Positions 34,923 to 46,990 of a stretch of DNA of 64,000 nt are shown one piece after another. The notes beneath the pieces are model-generated. The model worked only from the letters and a program-made list of their open reading frames with translations. It was not told the DNA's origin and made no database searches. The stretch covers positions 35,021,856 to 35,085,855 of the forward strand of contig NC_030851.1 in NCBI RefSeq assembly GCF_000208745.1. Reading direction: 5' to 3'. The translations under genes and the position numbers were made by a program. The DNA is from Theobroma cacao. Lineage: Eukaryota > Streptophyta > Magnoliopsida > Malvales > Malvaceae. Positions within the stretch are counted from its first letter, which is position 1; each line of letters opens with the position of its first letter.

Positions 34923-36605
34923 ACTAAACCATTTCATGAGCCTATCGAATCGCCATCAACTAGATGAAGTACTAAACATAAGAGCCCTATTAAATACTTA
35001 GATATTTACCACTACTAATCACCCTCACATACAAACACTATTACAACTCAACTTATGAAAATTACTTGTCATCCCATTAACTTCCTTCATTTCATAAGGC
35101 TTTTACCATTTTCTTAACTTACATAGTTATCATCAAGCTGTCCAACATGCCCAATGGTAGAGTGCTATGAAATTTGAGCTTGATGCCTTAGAGGATAATA
35201 GTACATAGTTTATAGTGCCCCTTACTACTAATGCACATACTATAGAGTGCAAATGGGTTTATAAAGTGAAGCTTAACGCATATGGTAGTGTAGAAATATA
35301 TAAAGTTAAGCTTGTAACTAAGGATTATAATCAAAGAGAAGGGTTTGATTATCATGAAACCTTTAGCCTTAAAGCTTAATAAACTCTTGTTAGATTGTTC
35401 TTAGCAATGACGACCATTAAAAGATAGATTTTGTCATAGTTGGATATCAACAACGGTTTCTTGAATGGTGATCTTGAGACAACAATTTATGTGGAGCTAT
35501 CACAAGGCTATGAAGTGAAGAGGGAGTATCCATTACATTTGAAATTAGTGTTCAAGCTCAAGAAGTCATTGTATAGACTCAAACAAGTTTTTACACAATG
35601 GAACTCAAAATATACAAACTTTTTATTGTAATTTGGATTTCATCAATCAAAATTAGATTATTTTTATTCGCTAAAGTAAAAAAAAAAGAACAATTTATAA
35701 CCTTATTAGTATATGTGGATGACATTGTTAGTACTAGTTCCTCTATTGAATCTTCTGATGATGTGAAGGCATATTTGAAATCAAAGTTTAAGCTCAAGAA
35801 TCTAAAAGAGTTTAAATGTTTCCTATGATTGAAAATTGCTAGATCAAACAAAGGAATTTTTATCTGTTAAAGAAAATATATACTAGATTTAATAGACGAA
35901 TATTGGTTTTTGCAAAACCAGTGTCAATGTCTATTGATTATGATCATAAGTTGACTAGAGTCGGTTGTACTCCACTGACAAATTGTACTACTTGTAGACA
36001 ATTGGTTTGTAAACTATTATATTTTACTTTTATTAGGCCATACATTACCTATTTAGTGAAAGTTTTGTCAAAATTTATAGACAAACCCTAGCAACACTCA
36101 CTTATAGGGAGCATATAAGGTTTTGAGATACCTTAAAAGAGCATCAGGGTAAAGAATTCTTTTATCATAAGCATTTATTTTGCATTTGGAGGTGTATAGT
36201 AACAGTGATTGGGTTGGTTGTCAAGACATAAGGAAGTTAGTTACTAGCTTTGGTCTGTTTCTTTGTAATTCTATTTTTAATCGGAAACTAATAAAATATT
36301 CTGTGATTGTAAGAAGTTCCACAAAGGCAAAGTACAGGGTTATAAAAACTGCTTGTTGTGAAATCATGTTGTTATTGTGCTTACTAAAGGATTTTGGTTT
36401 TAATCATACTACTGTTGTTGACCCATGTTGTGACAATCAATCTACCTTGAATATTTGCAAGAATCCCATCTTCCATAAAAGAACAAAAGAGATTGAAATG
36501 GACTACCACTTTATAAAAAAAAAACATCATTGTTGGAATTGTATCTCTAAAATATATCTCCACTACTTTGCAGTTCATAGATTTATTTACAAAATCTCTT
36601 TAACT
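34923..36605 (+). pseudogene. copia-3 reverse transcriptase and RNase H remnant
   Basis: RT pieces: a 'ECKWVYKVKL' block (about 35240-35275), 'LDINNGFLNGDLETTIYVE' (35437-35495), 'KLKKSLYRLKQ' (about 35550-35590), the catalytic box LVYVDDIV (about 35705-35730) and 'LKSKFKLKNLKEFKCFL' (to 35828). RNase H: 'LEVYSNSDWVGCQD' (36186-36226), 'NRKLIKYSVIVRSSTKAKYR', and 'CCDNQSTLNICKNPIFHKRTKEIEMDYHFI' (36426-36515). Frames change several times and stops occur, but the YVDD box and the first RNase H Asp are kept. Confidence 0.82.
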
Positions 36606-36654
36606 AGCATAATTCCTAAACATGTATGACACACATGCTCATTTTAAAGGAGAG

Positions 36655-36806
36655 TATTAGAGGCTATGCATGTGCACACACGTGACAGTAACTTGATTAG
36701 TTAAGGTTATTTTAGTAATTAGTTGATTAACAATCTATTAACATCATAGTTAGGTACTAACTTTGCATGTAAAGATTCCTTTTGGCAAGTATATATATTG
36801 CTTTTT
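36655..36806 (+). repeat. 3' LTR of copia-3, truncated
   Basis: Preceded by the purine-rich tttaaaggagag (36643-36654), a likely PPT. It matches the 5' LTR from 'tattagaggctatgca' through 'cttttggcaagtatatata', then diverges at about 36806, so its 3' part was lost or replaced. No target duplication can be assigned. Confidence 0.65.
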
Positions 36807-37600
36807 GTAATTTAAATGTAAATTGGGTTTTCATTATATTATGATATTTATGGTTGTGAGGATTATTTGTGATGAAATTTTATGGTGATTAGTGAAAGTT
36901 AGGTAAGTTGTAATTTTATTATGTGTTGAAATTTATGAAGAGTTTTGCTATTAATTGCAGTGAATATTAAATGTCAGCATTTATGATATCTTATGACAAT
37001 GTGGTGATGAAAGAGGTTTAGATTAATAGAGATTGTGAGATTGTAATGTACTTTGCAATAGCTAAATTCATTAATTTGTGGATAAATATTGTGAATGAAT
37101 GCAACATGTAGTTAATAAGTGGTGTGGTTGGTGAGTTGACATAAGCGATTAAAACAAGTGACAAGAATGGAGATTTGAAAATTGCAGAAGACATTCCAAG
37201 CTATTGACTTATCGTGGAATGCTATAGGATATGTGCTTTTTCAACATGCCTTTCAAAAGGCAAATCAATATTTTGATTATTTAGTAAAGCAAGGGGTGGA
37301 CCAGAATGATCTATTTGTAGCATGGGAATAGCATGGGAAAGTAGTTGGTCAAACATGGATGAATGTAAATAGACTAATATGTGTCATGTAATCTAGTGTT
37401 TTGATATCTTGTAGTATCGAGTTGGTTTGATGGATGAAACTAGTACTATTTTGTTATTGCATAGGTGTTTGTGTTAAAACGTGATGAACATGTATGAGTG
37501 TCAAAAATACTGAAAAACAAAATTGTATTTACTTGTTTTCCAGTTTCCAACAAGTTTGTACCATTTTGATGCATCAATAAGAGTATTGGCTTAACAAAAA
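36807..37600. other. Unassigned AT-rich sequence
   Basis: No open frame or known repeat recognised. It lies between the truncated copia-3 LTR and the first FAR1-like pseudogene and could contain part of either. Confidence 0.4.
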
Positions 37601-39080
37601 AAAATATGTTGAAAGTCATTTGTTGGAATGGAGTTTCAATAAATGAAAAAGGATTTAGAGTACCATACTAAGTAAGCAAAACGTGAGAGATTTGGAATTC
37701 GTAAGAACTACAAAATAGAATCTTGAAGAGCGCAAGTAATCATTAGGCAAAAATTTGTTTGTTCAAAGAAAGATTTTGTGCCAAAAAAAAATTTTGTGAG
37801 GGAAACTAGAATTCTAACACCATCTAAAGAGCTAAGAGTGGGATGCAAAGCCATGATGTATTGTCCAAAAAAGCTTAAGATAATTGGTTGATTTCAAAAT
37901 TCATAAGAGATCATACCTATGAGCTTGCTATTCCAAAAAGTGTTCAATTTTATGTGTTCATAAAAAAAGCAAGAACTTAATGAAATTTAATTGATGTACT
38001 TGTTGATTTTGGAATTTGTTCTAGTAAAGCCATGTTTGTTTTAACTAATGAATAAGGTGACAATAATATGGTTTGTTTAACTAAGTGTGATATTCAAAAT
38101 TATTTAAGTAATAAAAGATAGAAGCAATTTGAAAACGAAGATGCACATTTAATGCTTCAAGGAATGTAAGTCCAAGAATCCATAATTTTTTATGTAATAC
38201 AAATAGATGCGGAAAGTCAACTAACAAATTATTTTTAGGGTGATTTTCAATCGAGAACGGCTTATAAGTATTTCAGGAATTTTGTGATTTTTGATCTAAC
38301 CTTTTTGACAAACACGTATAACTTATCTTTTGTTCTTTTTATTGGAGTTAATCACCACCATCAATTCATTTTATTTAGTTGTGCTCTATTATGGGATGTG
38401 ATATAAGAAACATTGTTTAATTATTAAACACTTGGTTGGACACAATATTTGAATTTAATCCAAAAACAATTATTACAGATCAATATGCAGCCATAACTAA
38501 TGCAATTATAAAAGTTTTGCAAAATGCTATACACAATTATTGTATGTTACATATTGAAAAAAATATTCGGAGAACTACAGCCATATTTACCACTAATTTG
38601 ATGATTTCAAGAATCAAATTTTTTTTAGTGTATCTATTATGAATTAGTTTTAGATGAGTTGGAATTAGAATGGACAAAGATAATTGAGATGTATGATTTG
38701 CATAAAAAGTTGGTTGAAGAAGTTGTATTTTATTTGAAAAAATGGGTTCACACTTTTGTGCGGAGTAGTTTTTGTGCTAGAAGGTCTACTGTTTAGAGAA
38801 TTGAAAGTTTGAACAAGTATTTCAAAAATTATGTCAATTTCAACATAATGATAAATAAGTATCTGATCCAATATAAAAAGGCTATATACAATAAAGAAAA
38901 TGGAAAAATTTTCAAAATAATGAATTCAAAGTCAAATTTGAGAACATTATATCCAATGAAAAAAAAAAAGCTTTAAAGGTGTACACAAGAAATATGTTTA
39001 GAAAATTTTAAGGTGAGTTAATTCATTTTCAACAATATATTGAAGAAATTATTGTTGCAAATGAGCATGTGTATTCTATT
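37601..39080 (+). pseudogene. FAR1/FRS-like (Mutator-derived) transposase pseudogene
   Basis: Mixed-frame translation follows the FAR1-related order. A degenerate FAR1 DNA-binding region ('WNGVSINEKGFRVPY', then 'WLISKFIRDHTYELAIP' near 37885-37940) is followed by the 'DNNMVCLTKCDIQNYLSNKR' block (38055-38120), 'EDAHLMLQGM' and 'AESQLTNYF' (38140-38235). The MULE transposase core has 'FVIFDLTFLTNTYNLSFVLFIGVNHHHQFILFSCALLWD' style residues (38280-38400) and 'PKTIITDQYAAITNAI' (38458-38508), where the second conserved Asp sits. 'CMLHIEKNIRR' and 'ESEWTKIIEMYDL'-like blocks follow. FAR1/FRS proteins are domesticated Mutator transposases acting as light-signalling transcription factors; this copy has many stops. 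It may be a gene relic or a transposon. Confidence 0.75.
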
Positions 39081-40226
39081 TGAGAAAAATGGGTTCACAC
39101 TTATGTGCAGAGCAACTTTTGTGCTAAAATCTCTACTATTTAGAGAAACGAAAGTTTGAACAAGTATTTCAAAATTTATGTCAATTTGAGCACAAAGATG
39201 AATAAGTTTTTAATTCAATATTAGAAAGCCCTCGATGCAAGATACAATAAAAAAAAGAAGAAAATTTTCAAAACACTATATTCAAAGTCGATTTTAAAAA
39301 CATTGTATCCAATGAAAAAAAAAAAGCTTCAAAGGTGTACACAAAAAATATATTTAGAAACTTTCAACATAAGTTAATTCATTCTCAACAATACGTGGAA
39401 GAAAATATTGTTGCAAATGAGCATGTATATTATATTCGAGAAAAATAGATTCACGCTTATGTACAGTGTTATAATATGTTGAAGAAAGAATTATTGCAAA
39501 TGAGCTTGTATATTCTATTTGAGAAATATAAGTGCACGCTTATGTGCAAAGCAACTTTTATGCTAGATTGTCCATTACTTAGAAAATTGAAAGTTTAAAC
39601 AAGTATTTCCAAGAATATGTCAATTCAAGCACACCCATGAGTAAGTTTTTGATTCAATATGATAAGGTTCTTGATGCAAGATATGATAAAGAAAAGAAGA
39701 AAATTTTCAAAACAATGAATTCAAAGCCAATTTTGAAGACATTGTATCTAATGAAAAAAAAAAAGCTTCAAAGGATACACAAGAAAAATGTTCAAAAAAT
39801 TTCAAAATGAGTTAATACATTCTCAACAGTATGTTGAAGAAAAGATCATTGTAAATGAGCATGTGTATCCTATTCGAGAAAAGTGGGTTCACGTTTATGT
39901 GCGGAGCAGCTTTTGTGCTAGAATGTCTACTATTTGAAAAAATGAAAGTTTGAACTAGTATTTAAAAGATTATGCCAATTCGAGCATATTGATGAGTAAG
40001 TTTTTGATTCAATATGAAAAAACCCTCGATGCAAGATAAAATAAAGAAAAAGAGAAAGATTTCAAAATAATGAATTCAAAACCAATTTTAAAGATATTGT
40101 ATTCAATGAAAAAAAAAAGCTTTGAAAGTATATAAGAGAAAGATGTTTAGAAAATTTCAAAATGAGTTAATTCATTCTCAATAATATGTTGAAGAACATA
40201 TTGTTGCAAATGAGTATGTGTACAAA
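38734..40226 (+). repeat. About four tandem ~350-bp copies of a FAR1-like C-terminal segment
   Basis: The segment from 'gggttcacacttttgtgcggag' through 'gcaaatgagcatgtgtattctat' (38734-39080) recurs at about 39090-39443, 39525-39870 and 39885-40226. Each encodes, in broken form, the FAR1 blocks 'WVHTFVRSSFCARRST', 'ESLNKYFKNYVN' and 'LYPMKKKKASKVYTRNMFRKF'. A short partial copy with a deletion lies near 39445-39500. Copies differ by roughly 10% or more, so the amplification is not recent. Tandem amplification inside a coding segment is unusual. Confidence 0.8.
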
Positions 40227-40439
40227 ATAGAGTGCTAGACTTTGACTAAGAGAATTTAGAATATATTAATACATTTGTTGACTCATCAATAGCTATAATT
40301 TGTTTATGTCACATGTTTGAATTTATAGGCATTAGTTGACCATTCTTATTAAGAAAAATGTTTACTCATTACCTAATCATTACATTTTAAATTGATAGAT
40401 AAAAGAAACTAAAAAAAGAAAAGTTGAAAGCATGTTAGA

Positions 40440-42240
40440 CAAACAGCTTGAATATAACGCTCTATAGATTGTAATGGATCTTACATTAGTAAGAGATAAG
40501 ATAAATCTTAAGATTATAAATAAAGGCGTTATAAGTATAGTCTTTCATCCACATGATAGATATGTCTTTTAAGTTGAAAATATAAATTTATGACAAGTGG
40601 TATCAGAGCTTATCTTACTCTTCACTAATGTGAGACTCTTTATAAAAGATATCAAGGTCGAAGTAAGTTTGGATCAAGGTGGATTATTCTCCTTTACGAG
40701 TAAAAAAATCAATACAATGAGTGCACTTGATAGATATATCTTCTGGATTGAAAATATGAATTTATGACAAATGGTATCACAACTTGCCCAACTCTTTACT
40801 AATATAAAATCTCTCATAAGAAAAATCAAAGTCGACGTAAGTTCGGACTAAGGTGAATTCTTTTCCTTTATGGGTGAAAAAGTTAATACAATGAGACGTT
40901 GCACAATTAGGTTGAAAATATAAACTTATGACAAATGGTATTCGAATCTATCTAACTTTTTATTGATATGGGACCTTCTATGAGAGATATCAGAGTTGAG
41001 GTAGGCTCAAAATAAGGTAGGTTCCTCTATTTTATGGGTGAAAAAGCTAATATAATGAGAATGTTGAACAATTGGGTATGATACAGTGATGACTTAATAA
41101 TCTCAAAAGTTTCAAGTTAAATATTCAAATGAGGCCTTTTTTATTATTGAATGATTAACGTAAACAACAAATGAGACTCACTATTTATGAAGATACTCAC
41201 ATAATAGGCTTTTTACGAACTCTTTGGAGAAAATTGAAGTTAAAGAAGAAAGAGCAATAAAGGAAAGAAGAATTCGAAAATGGATATTATAAATAAAAAT
41301 AATAATTATTTTTGTATATGAGAAAAAATTAGTTTTTGAAAATTGTTAAATATATATTGCCATTAGTTTATTGAAAATATAATAAATAGTTAAGAATTAA
41401 TAGCATTATGAAAATTTAGAAATGATAAAAAATTCAAATTTATTAGGTACATAATTAGAGAAGTGAGAGAATATATCATTTTATTAATCATCATGACTTT
41501 TATATTTTTTAATTATCTTTATTTTATATATTTTTAATATAATTAATTATATTATTATAAAATTATGAAACTTATGAAAAATTAAGACCTAGAGTAAGGT
41601 CTTTTGTGACTTTATGGTATAGCTAACCTTAATAGGATAGAATATCATGAATCACATATCTAAAAGAAATAAAATAAGTTTTAACGTCATAAGTAAGAGT
41701 CTTCCTTTACTTATTTAGTATGTTTTTTACATTATAAATGTAGACTTGTGATAAATGGTATCAGAACTTATCCAACTCTTCACTAATTTGAGACCCATAT
41801 GAGAGATTAAAATTAAGGTAGTCTTGGATCAAAGTAGGTCTCTTTTTTTTATGGGTAAAAGAGATAATGTAATAAGAGTGTTGCATAATTGGATTTAATA
41901 AAATATTATGAATCACACATCAATAAAAGATGAGATTGATCGTGAACTTATAAATAAGAATACTCCCATGCTTGAAAGATATGTTTTTGGAGTTGAAAAT
42001 ATAGACCTTTGAAAAGTGAAATCAGAGCCCAACTCTTCATTTATATGAAACTTTCTATGAAAGACATTAAGATTGAGATAAAAGACATCAAAATAGGCCT
42101 TGATTCTCAATGGGTGAAAGAATGAGTGGAATGATGGTGTTGCACCATTTGTTAGGGTATAATGTCACGTATTCTACAATAGTAAGACATATAATGGATA
42201 TTAAGTTTATAAGTAAGAGTCTTTATCTTTATATCTATTT
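40440..42240 (+). repeat. Degenerate TRIM-like array with repeated tRNA-iMet primer sites
   Basis: TGGTATCAGAGC, a perfect 12/12 initiator-Met PBS, is at 40598-40609 directly after a 'tatgacaag' LTR-like end. Degenerate repeats of the same context occur at 40772 (tggtatcacaac), 40936 (tggtattcgaat), 41756 (tggtatcagaac) and about 42016 (tgaaatcagagc). Intervening sequence repeats 'gagagat', 'gggtgaaaaa' and 'aatgagagtgttgcacaatt' words. The reverse complement of the 25181-26362 array shows the same words in the same order, so both belong to one TRIM family in opposite orientation. 41100-41640 is an AT-rich interruption. No coding capacity. Confidence 0.7.
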
Positions 42241-42369
42241 GTATTAGTTAATATGAAAATATATATTTAAATTGTTAATGAAATTTTATATTATAATTTT
42301 ATTTTATTTCAAAAGTGATTAATTTTTTTTTGAATCGAATCATTAACCTAATCTGTGACCTTGTATGAT

Positions 42370-43144
42370 TATTCTTTAACTACCTCTCATGCCAAATCTT
42401 AGGGTCGTAGTGTCGCACCAAAATAGCACCATAAAAATGTTGAGTTTTTGGCAAGAAAAATTGGTGCACTCAAGAATCTTGGTTTTTTTTTTGTGGATTA
42501 CAATAATTACTTGCATTTTAATGAAATAGAAGCATTGAAAGTTTGAGTTACTGGTGGTATCTTTGAGTATTTGCAAAATATGTAGCATGATGACCTTAAT
42601 TTCTTATGCTATACATGTTGATCTTGATGATCTCATCACTAATATTTCGAGATAGATGGTAAGATGAAATTAGATTATAAATCTTTTAAAGATGTAGTAT
42701 GTTTTGATATAATATATAGAAAAAATAAAAAAGGTATACTTTTTGCACTATTCTTTGGTATTAATCATCATAAGCAAATTTTTATCTTTGGTGCAACATT
42801 GTTGTATGATGAAACATGTGATACATTAATATTGTTATTTGATTATTTTTGAAAGCAATGTAAAGGAAAAAGCAAATGATAATTCTTAAAATTAAGACGT
42901 TGCAATGGAAAAAGAACTTGCTTCATAATGGCCCAAATTATATTATTTTTTGTATCAAAATACAATGAAACACCTTAGTGATGCATCTAAAAGATTTAAT
43001 AGTTTTGCTAAAGATTTTAGTAGTTGTGTTTATAATTATGATCAAGAAGAAAATTCTCTAACTTCATGGGATCATGTGCTTGTCAAATATAATTTGAGGA
43101 CAATAGTTGTTTGTGAAGACAATTTGAGTTGAAAGAAAATGGGC
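42370..43144 (+). pseudogene. Second FAR1/FRS-like pseudogene, N-terminal and MULE-core part
   Basis: Broken frames give 'EALKV*VTGGIFEYLQNM' and 'YAIHVDLDDLITNIF' (about 42525-42650). The MULE core start in 42664-42852 reads 'YKSFKDVVCFDIIYRKNKKGILFALFFGINHHKQIFIFGATLLYDET', with the first catalytic-region Asp in CFD. 42950-43132 has 'KHLSDASKRFNSF' and 'SLTSWDHVLVKYNL', matching the FAR1 segment after the core; the TDQ segment between them is missing. Its C-terminal region continues into the first unit of the 1.6-kb tandem array. Confidence 0.75.
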
Positions 43145-45360
43145 TTTGATTTATGGACGACAAACTTTTTTTATGAATATGTCCACTACTCAAAGAAGTG
43201 AGAGTATGAATAACCAATTAAAAAATTACATTGGTTATATATTATGATTTATTACATTTTTTCCATCACTTTTGGAGATTATTGGTAGATAACCATTACG
43301 AGGAGTTGAAAGCTGACTATAAAGACAATCAAAGTAAGCCATCTTTGTCATTTTCAGTGGAGATATTGATGCATGCAGCATATGTGTATACTTTAATAGT
43401 TTTAAAAATGTTTTCTATTAAACTTTAGCTTATTTGAGATTGTGAGTTGTACATTACTGAAATTGCTGGGAGTACTACTAGTTACAAAGTCATTCTTCTA
43501 AGAAAACCTTGTCATTATACAATTAAATATGACTCGTCAAATTTCACAATCACTTATAGTTGTAAGAAACTTAAATACGATGGTATTAATTTTATGTTCT
43601 CATGCTTTTAAGGTGCATTTTTTTTTCAAAATTTTAAAAGAGTTCCAAATTAATACATATTAAAATGATTGACTAAAAAAGCAAAGATTGGAGCTGTGGT
43701 AACTTATTTTGCATTTACTAGATCAATGATCCTAAAGAAAATGCAAGTACTTATTACAAAGTTTGGCTTAGATGGTATTCTAATTTAGCAGCAAGAGCGG
43801 CAATGAGTGAGCAATCATTTGGCTATGAGTAATGGAGAAAAGACATTAAGCAAAGTTAAGACAACTTTGAAGTAGTTATCAATTGAAGAATCTCGAAACT
43901 CCAATGATGGAAAACAAGTTTTTCAATTTGACAAAATGGAGAGATGAGAAAGAAGGCAAAAAAGTCAAAAGAATCAAATGCAAATCGAAAAGTAAAGGAG
44001 ATTGATCATCTAGTTGACTAAAAAATACTTTAGAAAAAGCTAGAAGAAAGAAAAAATGCCAAATTGACACATTGGTAGAGACTCCACAAGTTTAAAAGGT
44101 AAAGGTAATAAATGCTTAATATTGTTTTATATTCTGTTTTGATTTTATTTTACCGTTATAATTTATAACCATGTATTCATTCTAATAATTACATAGGAAT
44201 CAAGCCAAATTGCTCATCCTTCGTATCATAGTACTGCTAATGGATTCAATCAAAATGCTCAATCATTTCCATTTGCCCAGATAATTAAAAATATTATACT
44301 AGTAAAATTAAATTCTTATATTTTATATATCACTAATTTATTTAAATGTTTGACAAGAAACTCATTTTGACATCCATTAGTCAAATTTGGATATTCTAAA
44401 TTCTTGTGGTTAACATTCAACATCTCAATTCACATTGAAATTTTTAGTTTCATGATCTTATTTGAGTTTGATAAAGATTATTATCTTGTAGTTGATTTTC
44501 TTAACTTTTTTTGAACTCAAAGATCAAGCAACAATGAATTCTAATTATGACAAATCTAACATGAATCATTCTACTATCACAAGTTTAGGGGATTTACTAC
44601 AACTAATTTTTATATATTTAATAAACAAATTTACTTTTTTTTTATTTTTGATTATAATATTTATTTAATTTTTTATTTGTATGTATATATATAGGTTCAA
44701 ATATCACAAGCTCCTATTTCAAAAAGAGAAACTTCAAAAGTAAATGAGAAGGATAAATGAATTTGATTTATGGACGACAAATTTTTTGTGTGGATATGTC
44801 CACTACTCAAAGAAGTAAGAGTATGAATAACCAAATAAAAAATTACCTTGGTTATATATTATGATTTATTACGTTTTTTTCATCATTTTTGGTGATTATT
44901 GGTAGATAACCGTTACGAAGAACTGAAAGCTAACTACAAAGACAATCAAAATAAGTCATCTTTGTCATTTCTAGTGGAGATATTGATGCATGCAGCATAT
45001 GTGTATACTTTAATAGTTTTAAAAATGTTTTCTAATAAACTTTAGCTTATTTGGGATTGTAAGTTGTACACTACTTAAATTGCTGCGAGTATTATTAGTT
45101 ACAAAGTCATTCTTCTAAGAAAACCTTGTCATTATACAATTAAATGTGACTCATCAAATTCAACAATCACTTCTAGTTGTAAGAAACTTGAATATGATGG
45201 TATTAATTTTATGTGCTCATGCTTTTAAGGTGCTTTTTTTTTCCAGAATTTTAAAGGAGTTCCAAATTAATACATATTAAAAAGATGGACTAAAAAAGCA
45301 AAGATTGGAGTTGTGGTAACTTTTTTTGCATTTATTAGATCAATGATCCTAAAAATGATG

Positions 45361-45570
45361 TGTTATAGAATAAGAAATGTGTAAATATTCTTTTATTAAT
45401 AAACGTGATTATAGGAATTAGAAATCACCATAATTATAGGGATTAAGAATCATCATAATTATAGGGATTTTATTTTCTTTATTCTTTTCCTATTTTATAG
45501 ATGTTTAGGCTGTATATATAGATGATGTATTATGAATGAAATATGCTGAGTTTTTTCTTCCTAAATAACA
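45361..45570 (+). repeat. 5' LTR of copia-4 (210 bp)
   Basis: TGTTATAG...ATAACA termini. A TATA-like gtatatataga lies near 45511. It contains a duplicated 'ataattatagggatt' segment that differs from the 3' LTR. Confidence 0.92.
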
Positions 45571-45582
45571 TGGTATCAAAGC
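45571..45582 (+). promoter_or_regulatory. Primer binding site of copia-4
   Basis: TGGTATCAAAGC immediately follows the LTR; 11 of 12 matches to the initiator-Met tRNA PBS. Confidence 0.88.
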
Positions 45583-45752
45583 TGTTTCGGCAGATCTGTT
45601 TCCTCTAAAAAAGACTTCTTAGTTTTTGGTTCTGTTCCACACGCCGGCCATCTATTGAATATTCACTCCGGTCTTCTCTTCTAGTCTTCATGCCAGAAGG
45701 TTTCAACAAATAGTTTGGTATTCTTGTTGGGTTTCGTTACTGAGTTTTCAAG

Positions 45753-46990
45753 ATGGCAGAGTTTGTGCCAGAGAAAAAATCAATGATAGTGGTTGATGTG
45801 ATTCCTGTGATGACAAAGATCACAGAGCATAAACTTAATGGTTCCAATTATTTGGATTGGAGCAAGACAGTTTGGGTCTATTTAATAAGTATTGATAAGG
45901 ATGATCATATTACTAATGATCCTCCTACTGATAATACAAGGCAAACCTGGATGAAGAAAGACGCACGACTGTTCCTGTAGATTCAAAATTCCATTGATAG
46001 TGAGATTATTAGCCTGATTAATCATTGTGAGTTTGTTAAAGGGTTGATGGATTATTTAGATTTTTTATATTATGGTAAAAGGAATATCTCTCGTATTTAT
46101 GAGGTATGTAAAGCTTTTTATTATGCAGAAAAACAAGATAGGTCTCTCACAGCCTATTTTATGGATTTTAAAAGAATTTATGAGGAGCTTAATGTTTTGT
46201 TGTCTTTTAGTCCTGATGTGAAGGTTCAATAGGCTCAACGGGAGCAAATGGCGGTTATGAGTTTTCTTGCGGGTCTTCCTCCAGAGCTTGAGACTGTCAA
46301 ATCTCAGATTCTTTTTGGTTTCGAGATCTCCTCTCTATATGACACCTTTACAAGAGTACTTCGTATAAAAAGCTCTAGCTTCACATTGGCTCCGACTAAT
46401 AATAGTGCTCTTGTAAGTGGCCGGAATAATGGAAGTGGTAATTAAGGAAGAGGAACGGGCAATCGTAACTGAGATGTTGATAGTCATAGTCAAGAGTCAG
46501 GAGGAATTGTGTGTTATTATTGTCATGGGTCGGGCCATACAAAGCGTTTTTGTAGGAAACTCCAAAATAAGTCTTAGCGAGGTCAATCAGCAAATGTTGT
46601 AGCTTCTAATACTTCATCTTCTGATAAGACTATTCTAGTTTTTGCAGATAAATTTGCTCAATTCTCTCAATACCAGGAATCATTAAAATCCACTACTTCT
46701 CTTATCACAGTTATCGCCGAGTCAGGTAACTCCACTACATGTCTTATTTCCTCATCATCCAAATAGGTCCTTGATTCTAGTGCCTCAAATCATATGACAG
46801 GTAATTTGAATCTATTTTCCACTTTCCAATCACATACAACCTTCTCTAATGTTACTTTAGTCGATGGATCAACCTCTTCTGCTCTTGGTTCTAGAACTAC
46901 TAATCCAACTCCATCAATTTCATTGTCTAATGTCTTAAATCTATCTAAGTTTTCTTTTAATCTAATCTTTGTTAGTAAACTCACTCGTGC
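45753..46990 (+). pseudogene. copia-4 gag and protease
   Basis: The ATG at 45753 opens gag with 'HKLNGSNYLDWSKTVWVYL', the copia gag N-terminal block. The UBN2-like region follows ('RSLTAYFMDFKRIYEELNVL', 46139-46199; 'SFLAGLPPELETVKSQIL', 46260-46313). A CCHC knuckle CYYCHGSGHTKRFC lies at about 46512-46553. Protease near 46768-46790 reads VLDSSASNHMTG where active copies have D-S-G-A. One reading frame is used throughout, interrupted by TAG/TAA at 45978, 46230, 46443, 46575 and 46765. Gag would form the particle shell and protease would cleave the polyprotein. Confidence 0.88.

Larger units (their letters stand above)
22935..36806 (+). mobile_element. Ty1/copia retrotransposon (copia-3) carrying at least six later insertions
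   Basis: The 5' LTR starts TATTAGAGGCTATGCA at 22935 and ends at 24940 (split by a LINE). The matching 3' LTR starts at 36655. Between them on the plus strand come PBS, gag, zinc knuckle, protease, GAG-pre-integrase, integrase, RT and RNase H in normal copia order. They are spread over 13.9 kb because other elements are inserted: LINE 23018-24803, TRIM array 25181-26362, LTR-like 26363-26710, Harbinger-like 26778-27931, solo LTR 29444-32884, hAT-type 33920-34914. All coding parts carry stops. Without insertions the element would be about 5 kb. Confidence 0.82.

Noticed and set aside
40598..40609. TGGTATCAGAGC as part of a tRNA gene
   Set aside because: The sequence is the complement of the tRNA-iMet 3' end used as a retroelement primer site; no cloverleaf can be built around it.
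46065..46247. Antisense frames overlapping copia-4 gag and integrase (also 47393-47755 and 48951-49343)
   Set aside because: They are shadows of the sense-strand copia domains, which have clear family motifs.
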